From Enoplosus armatus (lineage: Eukaryota; Chordata; Actinopteri; Centrarchiformes; Enoplosidae): DNA of 64,000 nucleotides. The notes beneath the pieces are model-generated. The model was not told the DNA's origin. It saw nothing but the letters and a program-made list of their open reading frames with translations, and searched no databases. Shown one piece after another: positions 40,413 to 54,334 of this stretch. The translations under genes were made by a program, and so were the position numbers. The stretch's first letter is position 1. Each line of letters opens with the position of its first letter. The stretch lies in the NCBI RefSeq assembly GCF_043641665.1, contig NC_092200.1:14221694-14285693 (forward strand). Reading direction: 5' to 3'.

Positions 40413-43400
40413 AGCCTTTGGTGCTGCTTTAAAACAATGGGGCTTGCAGACGAGGGAGAGGATTTGTTTAAGCAATATTTCAATGAACAAACATTTGCAA
40501 CAGTGGATTACAGAGCGACTTTTGGCTCGAGGAAATTGTTTGTGGGTTTTATTCCATCACGATCAAACACTGTTCATATCAGATTGGTCTTAACAAAGTG
40601 GAACACATCTCCAATTGACAGAAGAAGTAAATTGGGTATCTCCAACCTGGCAGTTGGTAAACGTGAAGTTGTACTTGACACGTACATAGATACTGTATAC
40701 ACGAAAGATCCTCGTGAACATCCTTGTTGATTTTACAAAATTGAGCTTCATCCCGCATGATTTGTGAACTGTTTGATTTGACTTTCTTTCTCAATATTTC
40801 CTTTTTCTCTTGCCTTTGAGCTGCATGAGAAGGACAAAGTCAGATATTAAGAAGAAACACATTGACTGACGTGTTCTGTCCTCGGATCTTTTTTCTTTTT
40901 GTTGCACATCCCTCATCTCTCAGTCTATCTCATTTTAGCTTTCACTGTGAGAATTCACACGATATTGCGCAATGATAGCTGCTAGCTTATTTTAGCCAGG
41001 ATGATGCACAGTGAGAGACAACAGGGAAGGAGTGCGCGGGGGTGTGGGTGGGCGGATGATCAGCCAAAATTCCCATTGAAAGTGCCACATGCCTGTGGGA
41101 CAAACAGAGAGAAGTGGTCCTGGAGCTCCTACAGCTGCCCTACATTCCTAGACTGCTTGGCTTAAGTGACGGATGGATGCATGGCTGTGAGGGATCAATA
41201 GATGGAGGGATAGATAGATGCATGGGAGAATAAACTTAAGACATAATAGGTTGAGAGGGCAGAGGTTTGATAGAAAAATTATGCAAGGAGAGTAAGAAGA
41301 TGAGACATGATTGGATGAAACATGGCGGAACATTTTTCAACAAAGGTAAAAATCGGGATGCAGAGTGCTGGAGGGCAGAAAGGAGAGGATTGTGGAGGGA
41401 TTTAGTGTGAACACAGGATAAGGGGGGAAAAAAACTGGAACTGGAGATGGAGATGATTAGATTGTCTTTTCATCAGAGCTCAATGTGCCACGACGACTTG
41501 ACTGAAAGGGAGTGCGTTTGCAGAAGGCGTTTTCATCTGACAGTTTTTCCATTTCTGTGCAACAAACAAAAAAGGAGAACAAGCAGATGCTCAGCCGTGC
41601 TTTATCACAAGGTCATCTTTGTGTGCTGAGGCCACTGTGTGTTTCGTTGTGAAAAATCAAAGCGATGTGCGCAGGAATAGATAAGACTGATTCCATTTTG
41701 ACTTTCAGTCACACCGAGGCTGATTGGATTTTACAAAAAAACAACAACTTGGCACCAGGAAAAAAAAAAGTTTCATCACTTCTACTGCATACCATGACTG
41801 TACACAAACACCCAGTCTCACCCGAGGGTGACTTATAAGGCCTGGTATGCCTTCAAGTACCACCAGCCTCTAGTAGTATCAGCAAAAACTATGTAACATA
41901 ACACAGCATGTGAGCTAGACCTACACACAGGAAATGAGAGATTCCAGGGCTTTATTATTTTCTTCCCCCAAAATGAGCCAAAGAGGTTAGAAAAACACAT
42001 CGTCACCAGGAGGAAAAATACCCCAAGAATTTATGTTTCCAGGTACTGGGATTAGATAACGGGGGCAGAGTGGCGATTGGCTGAGGGAGGGAATTTTGGG
42101 ATGGGCTGGACATCGATCAGCTGATTGATGGATGGTCACAGGAGAAAGCCTGGCTCCCTGGCGTCGATTGGCAGAACTGTTTATCATCGACGTCCAATCC
42201 TGTAACTTGATTGCTCATTCAAAGCTGCTGTCATTTTAGGCGTTTTTTTTCCAGCAGACAGTGAAAGGAGATCAATCTTCGGCTGCTTAGCAGGGGACAG
42301 TGCAGGCTTTGTTACGTGGAGCAGCCTCTGTTGGGTCTATTGTAAGAAAAAAAAGAGGAGATGTTAAGATGATCAGAGATGTTGGAGCACAAGAGAGGAA
42401 AAAAAGAAGAAAGGTTGAGGAATAAAGGAGCATATGTTGTCCTTGCAGGTTTATTTTTAGGTTGCTACTCCTACTGGGCGATGAGGAGGTAGCAGTAGAC
42501 TGTCTTTTCCACCCCGTTTCTCTTTTTCTTTTGTTCCTCCCTTGTCACTCTAGCATTCACTCTCTCCATTAAGTTCAGTGGGTTTAGTCGGCATTGATGC
42601 TTGATGTGTTTCCAAAGAACTGTTAAAGCTGCTGAAATAATAATGACTACAAAAGAAACTGGCATAAACAAGAATGAAAACAAAACTGATTATCTTCTTA
42701 TGCGTGTGAGTGTATCTATGGCAAAGTAAAAGAAAGAAATGGAGAAACCCGTTTGTTTGATTTACTTGATGACATTTCCTCCTTGCTGTCCTTTTTTTTG
42801 TGGCAGGAAGTAACATATTTAAGAGCCAGAACTACCCCAGGGTGAAGAGTAATTTCGCCTTGCTGTCCAGACATTGAAATTACAATGTTTATGTTTCCAA
42901 ATGTTGGAAAGAATGTCTCATGTATGTTAGTTGGACAAAGTTTTAGGAAGTTCAGTTTGTCTGGAAAGTGAGGTCCGTCTGTCTGCTGTCGGACTATGGC
43001 CATGTAGTCTGTCTGGTCTTTTTTAGGTTTCTTATCAGGTAATTTGGTCAGTTAGTCTGCCGCTGCATGTCATTACAGTTTGTGTTTGGGTTTGTTGTTC
43101 CATTCCCACAAGTGATTGTGTAAGTAAGTGTTAAGGATATTGACCTCCTGCCCTGTGTGAGCTTCACTCTGGGCCTTACAAATACTTCTGCAGGACTCTA
43201 TGCAGGGTTAGAGCTTTTGTCTCAATAACTTTGTTGGAGAGATGTTTAGCCCCATATCTCACATAAACCCATTACATTGTGCATTACATTCTATGATTGA
43301 ATGGAATTGGATATCACAGTCCATTTCCAGTATGATTCAAGATACAGTCTCAATGTTTTCTGGTGAATTTGGATTTGAATTAAATCCTGAATTATAAATA

Positions 43401-46400
43401 TGAAAAACTAGAATAGATTTTATATATATATATCTGGCAGTAATAAGTGCGAAAGACCAGACCCTATTGGAAAAAGAAGCAAGTCATCTGCATAAAGGAA
43501 TATTTTCCTTCTTTGTCTTAAATCAGACATGGTATTTGTAATTGCTTTTATAATGTCACAAACCCATTGATTAAAATACTGACAGAGATAAAAACTGATA
43601 TATAGTCTTTTCTGGGTTACCCTTGCTTGGAGACAGTTAAATAATTCCTCATTCTTTCAAGGTTGTTCAGCTTCTCAGAAAACCCTCCGCAATCATTCAG
43701 CAGGTTCTATATAGATCTTCAATCTTTCCTATGTCCTTCTGTCTCTATCTGCGTCCCTCCTCGTCCGCTCTGCCGCTGGCTGTCTCTATCTCTCAGAGAA
43801 AATAAATGGGAAGAATCAGATGCTTTTTCTTACCACAGGAGCAGATTTTTATCTTTTACTGGAAGGGTGTGCATGTGTGAGTCCCGAGGACATCCAGCAT
43901 GGCTACATTTGGGCAGGAAGTAGGAACAGTATTGATGGTTGGGTTACTGTAAGTAGAGGATTTTGTGGGAGGACGCAGGCGGTAAAGCAGCACAGAAAGC
44001 TGCGCACACACAAACACACACAAACATTTCAAGGGTGCTGAAGAACTCACTACCTTGTAGGCAGTTTATCTCAAGCATGCAGCACGACAGTTGACATTAC
44101 ATGATGTAACACTATGATATGATACAGTGCAATATAATAAATCTGTATAGGACACTACATAATCCAGTCTAGGAACATGATGAATGCAATACTATATAAC
44201 AAAATACATAGATATAGGTTATACATTATAGAGCACACTGTCTATCTGTGAGATATGGTAGTAGAGGAACTCAGATTGTTCAAGGAGCAGCAGTGATGTT
44301 ATATGGAGATTTCTTTTGCCCCAGGCCTCGCCTCTCAGGCAACATACAGGCTGTCCTAAGCTGTGATTGGTGGAGGTTCTTGGGCCTGTACATGTCCTGA
44401 CAGTACCAGTGCAGACACTATTCAGGAATGGACAGTGGTTGTGTGAGTAAAGATAAAAGAGCAAATACAATGTTATCTACCATTGAAACTAAACTAAAAT
44501 ACGAATGCACTTCTGAATTTGCTGATAAAACACCTTTCCTATCATGTTTATTGTGAGCGAAGACATCTTTGGTGGTTACATCACCGTGTTTAATTTCCAA
44601 CAATGAACACCACTTTTGAGAAAGATAAGGGATTTAAATCATTGCTTTCACACTTTTTTAGAAAGACACTGATAATTAAGAGAAAGAAAGCAGAGATATC
44701 ACCATGCGTTCCTGCCCGCCAGCCTGCCACTAGAAATAGACGGCCGCCTACTGACAGCAGCATCAACTTCCACGTGGGCGGTAGTCCTCTCTTCCGCCCC
44801 CACACATGAATACACACACGCACGCACTCACACTCTCAGAAGCACACACACACGTAACACAAATCGCGCACCTGGGGAGACTTGCCCTCCCACTAGTCAG
44901 TCAGATGCTCTCATAACCTCGTACCCATAATCCTTAGCAAGCAAAAAGTGTAAACAGCCCTGCTGAGGGTACGTCTCGTTCTGAGAACACACACATTTTA
45001 TCACTGTTCAAGAAATATCACTTGTGTCTTTAGTGATGTGTGATACGTATTGAAAGGATGAAGTAGCTATTAATGTTAAACATTTCTAAGGGAACATATT
45101 CAGAAGCTTTGGTGCACTAGTGACCCACTGAGCAGCTCATACTTCAATGAAAACCTCGTTCTTTGTTACTGTTTGGATCTCTAAAGGAAAATGTGTTTGC
45201 TGCAAACCAACTCACTCGTAACCTACTTACATTAAGACCTCAGGCTAGAAACTCTGTGACACATCCACAAAGGCGGCATTTGTCTGTAGATATCAGATTT
45301 GTAGTTCTGCATTCTGGAAGAAATTCTCACCTAATAATGCTCCTGTTGATCCAGTCATGAAAGAACGAAGGGGGTTTGGCAACTCTTTAAAAGCAGTGAA
45401 CAGTTCCTTTTACTCCACAAGAAGATAGAAAAAAATAGAAAAGGCTGCATTTTCAGAGACCTGAAAGGGTTTGAAGTGTCATTCAAAGTGCAAGCTCTGA
45501 AAGGAGAAATATCAGTTGAAGAGAAAGAGATGAACGCAGTTGAAATATCAGTTGATGTTTTCTCCACTGGAAGCAATTTAATTGTCAATTGAAGAGTAAG
45601 AGATGAAAGCAGTTGAAATGTCAGTTGACATGTGAGTGGTAAAAGTAGTTAAAATTTCAGCTGAAGTGGAAGCGCTGAAAATAGTTGAAACAGATTGAAA
45701 CTTCAACTTCTTTCAGCACTTCCATTTTAACTTCCTTTTCTTTTTTTTCAGTACTTCTACTTTCAGAACTGACGGGAGAAATGTCAGTTGGTAACTGTGG
45801 AAAAGCATTGAACATTTTATTTTAGATAAGATAGAAAGACATACAAAAGACTAAGAAGTAACAAGGCAGGCGTTTGTGAAAGTTGAGGATTTATTGGGTG
45901 GTTGGTGGGTCAGCACTTGTTTGCTGAACTTACCGCAGCATCTTAATGACCTAAGGAGGGTCCAAAGTAATGCTCTACAAAGTATGTTTACAGAGACCAT
46001 ATTAAAAGAGGAGCATTATTGACAGTGTTCATCAGATCTGTACTATATTTTTCTAGCATTTTGGGTTTTGTAGTTTCTTTGAAAATTCTGTTACCATTAG
46101 CCGCCTGACTAGTTTACTGGTACAAGCTCAGTTTAGAAAAAAATCTCCAGCATTTTTGTGAATTAACATTACTGTTTGCTGTGCTGAAGAAGCATGTGTG
46201 AGCTTGTGAACACACATGTGCACACACCATTGCTTGCGGATGCATTATTGATGATTAATGGTCACAATGGAAATGTACACACATCCCCGTCTTGCTCACA
46301 GGTGCTGCACAGAGATAATCAAGAAAAGAATAAAGGATGTCCTTTCCTTGGCAGCATTTCTTTCCTTCCTTTCTGCTGGTTTATTTACCTCAAGTCCACA

Positions 46401-49400
46401 GGAACGGCCAATATTTGGATCCCTGGCCACACACTGAATTTCAGTCTGTAGCGGTTTCTGTAAATAAATAATTACTCCAGTGTACATATGTTGCTCCCAT
46501 CAGCCGGGGGTTTTGTTCTCTGACAAGCTTGTGAGAATTAAGTGTAATAGATTCAGCAGCACAAGTGTTGCTCAACCAATGTCAACAGCCTAGAGCGAGG
46601 GGAACAGAGAGAGAGAGAGAGAGCGAGAGAGGGCAGACAAAGAGTAGAGGGATAGAAGAAGAGCAGAGCAACAGACCTGTGTAGGATACTGACACTAACA
46701 CTGCCAGGGTTGGGACTTGGGATAACCAGGCTAACAGTGGGTTCATCAAAGTTTCCACTGGTATCTTTTCATCATATGTCAAACATATTCCAAACAGAAA
46801 AAGTCAATGTGACAACGTTGATGCGAAGTAATGGAATTTCGGGTAACTTTTATCACATTAGATGTTGTTTTCCAGCCCAAATTGTAGTGGAAACCTCTCA
46901 AAACTTCAAAGGTCCAGTCCGTCATTTTTTGACCTCAGACACTCCAATTAAAGAGTCAGATCTTAAGTGATCATAATGAAAAATATGGGACTTTACACAT
47001 GTGGTCCTAATTTTACTGATATAAACAACATTTTTTTAGCATCAGGAAACATAATAAATTCACATTTTCCTCAAGCAATGACAAAGACTGTTGATTAGTT
47101 GAATACACTTTGAAGCTATAACCGTACTTGGACTGATATGACAGTAGCTTCGGACGAGCAATGTTAGCTACTGTGATGACTTATGTAAGATAACGTCAGT
47201 AAACCTTAGATAGCCATTGCTGCGTAACACACATTAACAGTCTGTTTGTTGACTGTATGGCTTTATTCTATTTGTGCTACTGTCACACTATGTGTTAGCA
47301 TTATGTTTTATCATTATCCTAATTGTCGTGTGGCTACAGTGGCCGATAAAAGTTGAGCTGTGTGTGTAATATACTGTATATTGACCGTATATTGGTGCTA
47401 GGGTGCCACATCTCACAATTCCTGGAATTTCACATCTAAATACCCTGGTGTTTATACTTACTGTAAGCTGATTTGGTGAAATGCACCAAATGGCACACTG
47501 TGTGTTTCTGTTTTGTCCTGTGAGGGTATATTGGAAGCAGAGAGAGTTTGAAAATGAAGCGAGCACAATGCAGCCATTGTACTTTGGCATTCTTCACAAT
47601 GGTCACTCTGTCAAATCAGGCACACAGCTCTGGTTTGACAGCCAGCAGAGCTCTGTGTGCCCGGGGCCCCCTGAGCCAGGCACTGAACCTCAGGGCTGAG
47701 ATTCTCTGGCAGCTTGTCAGTACAGCGCAGCACTCCTGGATAGCCAGTGCTCTCATTGACTAACACTCTGTTTGCACTGTCTCTGCTGCCTCTCTGGACT
47801 CTGATTGCTTCTCGCTTCACATATCTCCAGCTTTCTTCAGGGTCAAGGTTGTATCGGCTCAGAGAAACAACATCCAGTGTCAGTATTGTGAACTTCACCT
47901 CTGCTAGTGGATAACAGCTGATTCCCTTCCTTTTCATTTCCCTGCTGTCCACTGTTGAGCTCTCAGCCAGTATCAGGGACAGTAAAGTACCTAACAACAG
48001 TATCACAAGCCAACTTTGCGTTTTAGCTTCTTAAAAAACCAATGCCAATTTTTGTTGTTCCAATTGATTTAGATCAGGTTTGATCAGGTGGGCTGAAGTT
48101 CTGCATGAACCGTACTTTCACACAAATTCAATATTTGTATTGAAGCTACTCTAAAATAAGAGTTTCCTCTCTGTACACACAAGTTCATGAACTTCATGTG
48201 TGCAGTGTGGAGGCTTGTGAAATATTCTACTCTACAGTAGAACTAGTTTTAGCAGTTAGCTAAATGTACTACTACTTCAAATAAATGGTTTAAGTAGATA
48301 GCTAAAGTAAGGAATAAACAGTTCAAATAATTAAACACATTAAAGTAAAAACAGTTGAAATGCAAAACTTGACCAAAATCAACGTAAGATTGACAGTTTA
48401 ATTGTATGGAAAAGTTCTTAAAACCTTATTCACTTCTATGTAATTAATAGTGTTAATACCATCCAGTTTAAAATCAATTCAAATGAACACATTTGGAACA
48501 TGACATGATGTCAGAAGGGGTACTTAATTTCATTCCAACAGGGATGTGGGGGAACACTGGGCAAAAAAGGTTGGGAACCACCGCCCTACTGCCCAAAAAC
48601 CTTTTTGCATCTACTTGACCGTGCAGCACGGTTTTGCTAAGTTTTTCCAAGAGCATTCCTGAAAATGCAGTGTCAGCCTCTCAGGGAGTTGTGGGAGCTG
48701 AACAATAGGAAACATTTGAGGTCCTCTGGGACAAAGAGAGTGCTTATGCTGGCTTAGACTTGGATGGCAAAACAACAGCAACAAGATAACAGCAGTAACA
48801 GTCACAGCTGTGTTTACTAAAGAAAGGGTGGAGGAGTTAGTGCCCAGTCTCTGCTGGACAGTACAGTTGGAGGAGTGAGGGTTGTTATAGCTTTTCAGGC
48901 TAATTCAGGATGTTGATGTGCCGCTAACATTGCAGGGCTTGCTGTGTTTTCGAAAGCCTTCCTGACTGGAGAGAAAAAAATAGGTTCCCTTGATAGGGCT
49001 GGTAATTTGTTTAAGTAACCATCTGAAAGCTGAGGGAAAACTTGCATAAGAGTTTGAAGAATAGAGAAGCCAACAAGTGGACAGCCTGCCGGTCACCCAT
49101 GCTTGTAGGTGCGGTCAAATGTCATGTGTTTAGTGAACCACTGGCTCTTAGTTAAACAGTAAGGAAGCAGAGAGGGTTACAGGCCCCTGGAGGCCTGCGC
49201 TGACAGCCTGAGCTATTACTGCAATTGAACAGCGGTGTCCAGGGCCCCATATCTGATTTGTGGGCCAGTGTGTGTTTATCTCTCTGTATGTACGTCTCAA
49301 ACCTGGTATTCCCATGTAACATGTGCCGCCGGCCAGCAGATGGACTGTAGCAGCAGTGGCATGTGTGGGGACCCGGTAAATTATGGAGAAAGAGCAGGTA

Positions 49401-52400
49401 GAGGTTTCTGGTTTCTAATCACAACCCCTGTTTACTTTACTGCAACCCTGTGGGGAAAGACAGAGAGAGGTATGTCTGATCATAAATCTCCAGTGACCCT
49501 CCTCCTCCACCTCTTCCACTCTATCATCCCTTCTTTATTTTTATTGTTTTTCCTTCCTTCTCGCCTACACTATCTCATTAGCAGCAACCTTGACCTATGC
49601 TGAGGAGAGTGTCGGCAACACTGCTGCTGCCGCGGGCTGCCGCCACAATCACTGCCCACTTAACATGGACAGAAATTTTCACATGATTTATCAGTACTGG
49701 AATTTTTGTGTGCTGTTACTTCAAATGTAGCTGTTATGCTTTAAGTAGTTTCTTGGGATTTGAATTATTTTTATGCTAAATTCTTTCCCAAACCAGTGGA
49801 TGGCACAGACGAGATGAATCACAGTGGTGAAAATATAGGACTCGCTGTCTCTTCTTTTTCCCCCACAAACAAAAAAACTGTTGCCCTCAGTGAGTTATCA
49901 CACAAACCCTGCAGAGCTTTGTAATGCATTTCATCTCCTGGCAGTGTTTTCTTCAACTATATCCTGCTGCTGAAGCCCTCTTGCTCTATTTTCTGCTTTA
50001 TTGTTTTCTGTTGTGTTTGGGGCTGAGATACAGGCACTGACAGGAGGGTGATGTTACAAATGCTGAGGTCAAAGGTTACAGTTGTGTAATTCATCATCTC
50101 CATCTTTTGTGGAATTGGAACATCTTACAAGATAACAAATAGTCCCGAGCCTTATCTTTTTCCTTGCCAGTTTTTCCCCTTCTCTTTATCATCCTGTTTT
50201 ATTTTCCACTTTTCCTCACGCAGCTATCACTCCAAGTGCCCTTTCTCCTCAGTTTACCTCACCTTTTTTTTATCCCTGTATTTATCTACTCTTTTGAATC
50301 TTTGTCTCCCACTCATCTCTTCCTCCCTCCCATAACTTTTTCTCTGCTTCTTTTCTCCTCCTATACGCTATCCCCTTGCATTACCTCTTTGTCTCTTTCA
50401 TCCTTCGCCTCATACCCTCCTCGTCTCTTTCCACACTCTACCATCCCCTGTGTAGGCTCTGTATACCTTCCAGCTGATAATTAGCCAGGCAGTACAAACT
50501 GCCTCGGCTTTGTTTGTGGCCCCGGGGCCAACAGGACGTCCCTGTCTGCCACAGCGTGACTTACATAAGCAACCGAAACAAAGTGACAACACTGACCTCA
50601 AATGGCCCCAGGAGGCAGAAAGACAGACTCAAGATTGGGGATGGAGATGGAACTAGACAGAGAGTCCTTCCCTTTACTCATACAGCTGATGTGACCAGAG
50701 CATCTGTAGTAGATTTTCATAGCATAATTATCAATAATAATAGTACAAGCTAAAGTAAGTGAAGCTCATATTGGCTCTGAAAAAACTAGTGTGTCTAAGT
50801 ACAAAGGTCAGAAAGAGCAAGAAATAGAAAGATAGACTCTTCTAGTCTATTTCCCCTTGTTTAGTCTTTTGTGTAACAAACATAAACTACATCCAGTTTT
50901 TAGACATCAAGAAACATGTTGCTCATATTGTCCTGCATACTTATTATTATTATTCTTCCGTGCCTTTTTTTGCTCACTAATTTATGCTTGCGTATCATGT
51001 GTCAATATGTGTATCATTTGTTACGGTTTCCTGCTTTTTAGAACTCAAATTTGAATTCAGCCCTCAAAATGCTTACTATTTCACACTGATTATCTGTAAA
51101 TAAGTTCATAATGATGACATGCGTAGTTTATGAGTTATATACTGTAATGCATTGAAACCTAATGCGGTGTTTCAAAGCATCCATTCACTCTATCTATCTA
51201 TCTATTACATATATGACTCAGCCAATACATTAAGGGTTATGAGTTTTCATATGATTTTAAAGTCATTAAAAATGGATGCCAGTCAGCATCAGTGCACTCA
51301 GCAATCACACACATCAATCCTTTGCACCGTCAATACATCTATCATAAGAAAAAACTGTTGTCACAGACCATGATCACAGTCATGCACAGTAACTGCACTC
51401 GCTTCTGTACCATAATTAATTCGACTATAAAATTCTAATGTTTAAAACTGCTTCATTGAGCACTTTTACTCCTCTGCTCCCCCTGCCATCAATGGCCTAA
51501 AGGAGGGTCTTCAGCTGCAGAGTGTGACCCTGTTTCCGCCACAAGTGATTCCTAAATCACTGAGCCGTTTCTCTCTTCTCTTTATCTCCTTTCTCTTCTC
51601 CGCCTCTCTTTATTCACTATAAACACTATCTCCAGACACTTGTTCAATATTACAAGCTTGCATAAATTCTGCCTCAGTTTCTGTACTGTTTTTTTTATAA
51701 GCCATCTATTTTCATTGGAAGAATTTGGCTGGAAAGTAGAGCTTTTTCAGCAACCCCCCCTGGATATTAATGCTGTCTGTCCTTTTACACCCGTGCAAAA
51801 GAGGGCTTTACATCAACCCTATAAACGGACATTTATACAGTCAAATATCCTTCACGAGGTTCCAATTAAGCTATTTCTCTGTGGTAGCCTGGCCTGTAAA
51901 TTCTTAAGCATTGTACTGTACCTGCTAAGAAGCGATCTGAATCACCGTTTGTAAATGCTGATGCGTTATTCATGTGACAGATTTGCAGCAGATAAGTGCC
52001 TCACTTTAGTAGCAATCGCAATGAATAAGTGATGCTCTTTTTCATTCCTGTCGAGACACTCGATGTGATAAGAAAGACAGAGAAAGGTAAAACTGAAGAG
52101 AGAGCATCGGAGGGTCAACCTTGAATCAAAGAATTTTAGATCTTGTGCAAAACATTTGATTAGTCCAAACTCCTATTCCAAAAGCTACATTTTAACCAAT
52201 ATTTATTGTCTTCACGTTTGAGATTATTAATGCCAAAAGATCACTGTTTGTCGTATCATTTTATTCATGATAGGGTGGAAAAGGCTCTCCTTTGAAGTAA
52301 TCATTTATTATGAGACATTAGATGTCTCTTTGGAATCAGGTTAATAGCTTCCCTCAGACAGCCAGTGTACTACTATAAATTATACATAAGACATAGCAGT

Positions 52401-54287
52401 CTTACCCTAATTGTATACCCATGAGTTTCTCAACAATGATGAGTTTCTTTATGGGTCGGATTCGACATCTTGGCAAAGCATCAGAGAGGAGGCTGAGGAG
52501 GAGTGGTTTTTGTTGCTGTTTTGGTTGCCAGTGACGTAAGTTGAGTAACTTGAATGGGGCGTGGAGGGGCAGCTTTAAATCCCAAATATCCAAGTCTAAT
52601 ACAGTTGGGATTGGTTTGGGGCTTGGCTGCCGGCCACAGAGGGTTTCTAAGTCAAAAGGTCAACCCAGTGTAGTCATCGGCTTACCACAGCTCGAGACTA
52701 ATTACAGAGCGCAGGGTTTTCTATGCGCTGTGGGGTGTGTGTGTGTATGTGTATGTATGTGTGCATGTATCTCTGTGTAATATGTCCCATCAGTGTCTGT
52801 CGCACGCTAAGTAATCCACTCATTTGGTGCATAAGTAGTGGATTATCTATGCTCATACACACATATTCACATGTGTTTGGATATATATTGTTGCGAGGAC
52901 TATTCATGGACCATTTTATTGTCTAACCATGGACTTACCCAAAAACTTTTCCCTTAAAGGCTGTTGTTTATTTAAATCAGTCCTTACAAAACTTGCAAAA
53001 CTTGGCTTTATTTTGAAGGAACTACACTTGCACTGCCAACCAAAACAGGTGCAACTTGTTGGAGACATACAATGCTGCAAACACATTTACTGTTGAGCAC
53101 AGCCATGACAGACTGCTCTCTCTCTTTTTCTCTGGCCATCCTCCCTCTTTCTGTTTCTAGGTAACGATTTGTTCCTGGTAGCGGTCCACGAGCTCGGCCA
53201 CGCGCTGGGCCTCGAACACTCCAACGACCCCACGGCCATCATGGCTCCTTTCTACCAGTACATGGACACTGACAACTTTAAACTGCCCATGGACGACTTG
53301 CTGGGCATCCAGAAAATTTATGGTAAGGCCTCCTGGACCTAATGATCCCAAATGTGCCTTGTGTGACCTTCCTCCTGTTATAGTCAATAAAACCTTTCAC
53401 TCTAAGGAATTATAGTAACTTGCCAGAATACTGGCATGAGATATGTCGTTGAAGCATGGTGACATAGTGAGTGCTCGCAGGCCTTGTTGGAGATCTACTG
53501 TTTCTGGCAAGCTAACCGCTAACACACTGCCAAGCTGAGGACGTTCCAGTTCCAGTCAGTCACAATAACTTTCTGAGCTAGCTAGCTTGCTAAAAAAGCT
53601 GACTGAGAAGCAAGTTAGCACTGTCCAGACGGTTTGCTGTTGGTCAATGGTGCCAAAGTTGAACTTTTAAATACTGGTGCGTCTGGAATAGTGTATTTTC
53701 CTTGTTATTCTAACCCAGTTATAGCACAAGATCACTTTGGTAGCCAGATAAAACACAGATCTAAGATTAAGACCTAAATTTAAGATCACAGGAGGCGAGA
53801 GCTTGATCAGCACAGCACCTACACACTCCTCATTGACACACATTTTGAGTTGACAGGCGCTGATTGCAGTGCTTCGTCCTCTCATAAAACTGCTATAGCT
53901 CTGGGGCGTGCATACCAGAAGTGTAAAATTCAATTTGACGGTAATGGATTTGTGCAAGCATCAGTGTAGTCTTCATTTTTACACTTTCAGAGTTGAATTA
54001 GTAGTGCATTAGGGTAGACCTTGCTAAGACATCCATCTAGACATGTGTGTTTTTTATGTATTGTTCCACTGAGGTTGAGTTGTTGTGGGGGAACACATCA
54101 TGTTTAAATGTATGAATTCATTTTCAAATGTATATGAGTGTTCATGTTGTCGCCTCAACCTCAGTATGACATCTACTGTTGGTTAAGAATCAGCTTGGTG
54201 GGAAGTGGCAGTGTTGTCCCTTACAGCTGTCGAGGCTGTAAAGCAGTCACACTCCGCTGAGATGACTCTCGTCTGCCACATGAATGG

Positions 54288-54334
<47 letters not shown>

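Larger units (their letters stand above)
34771..53160 (+). other. mmp16: mmp16 intron 4 (18.4 kb)
   Basis: Bounded by gtaagt and ttctag. Holds a dispersed repeat at 35071-35165, a purine-rich region at 36400-36690, microsatellites at 36991, 38926, 40378 and 46605, a degenerate minisatellite at 45487-45790, a repeat-like tail at 48516-48590 and a long pyrimidine-rich stretch at 50150-50450. No supported nested gene. Confidence 0.9.

Noticed and set aside
40368..40730. 120-codon open frame starting before a (GT)n array
   Set aside because: Initiation would depend on the microsatellite; no recognisable domain or splice context.
47611..48006. Minus-strand 131-codon open frame with a signal-peptide-like start inside intron 4
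   Set aside because: The apparent start is GTG, not ATG. The hydrophobic start is therefore not at a usable initiation codon in a vertebrate, and the product resembles nothing I know.
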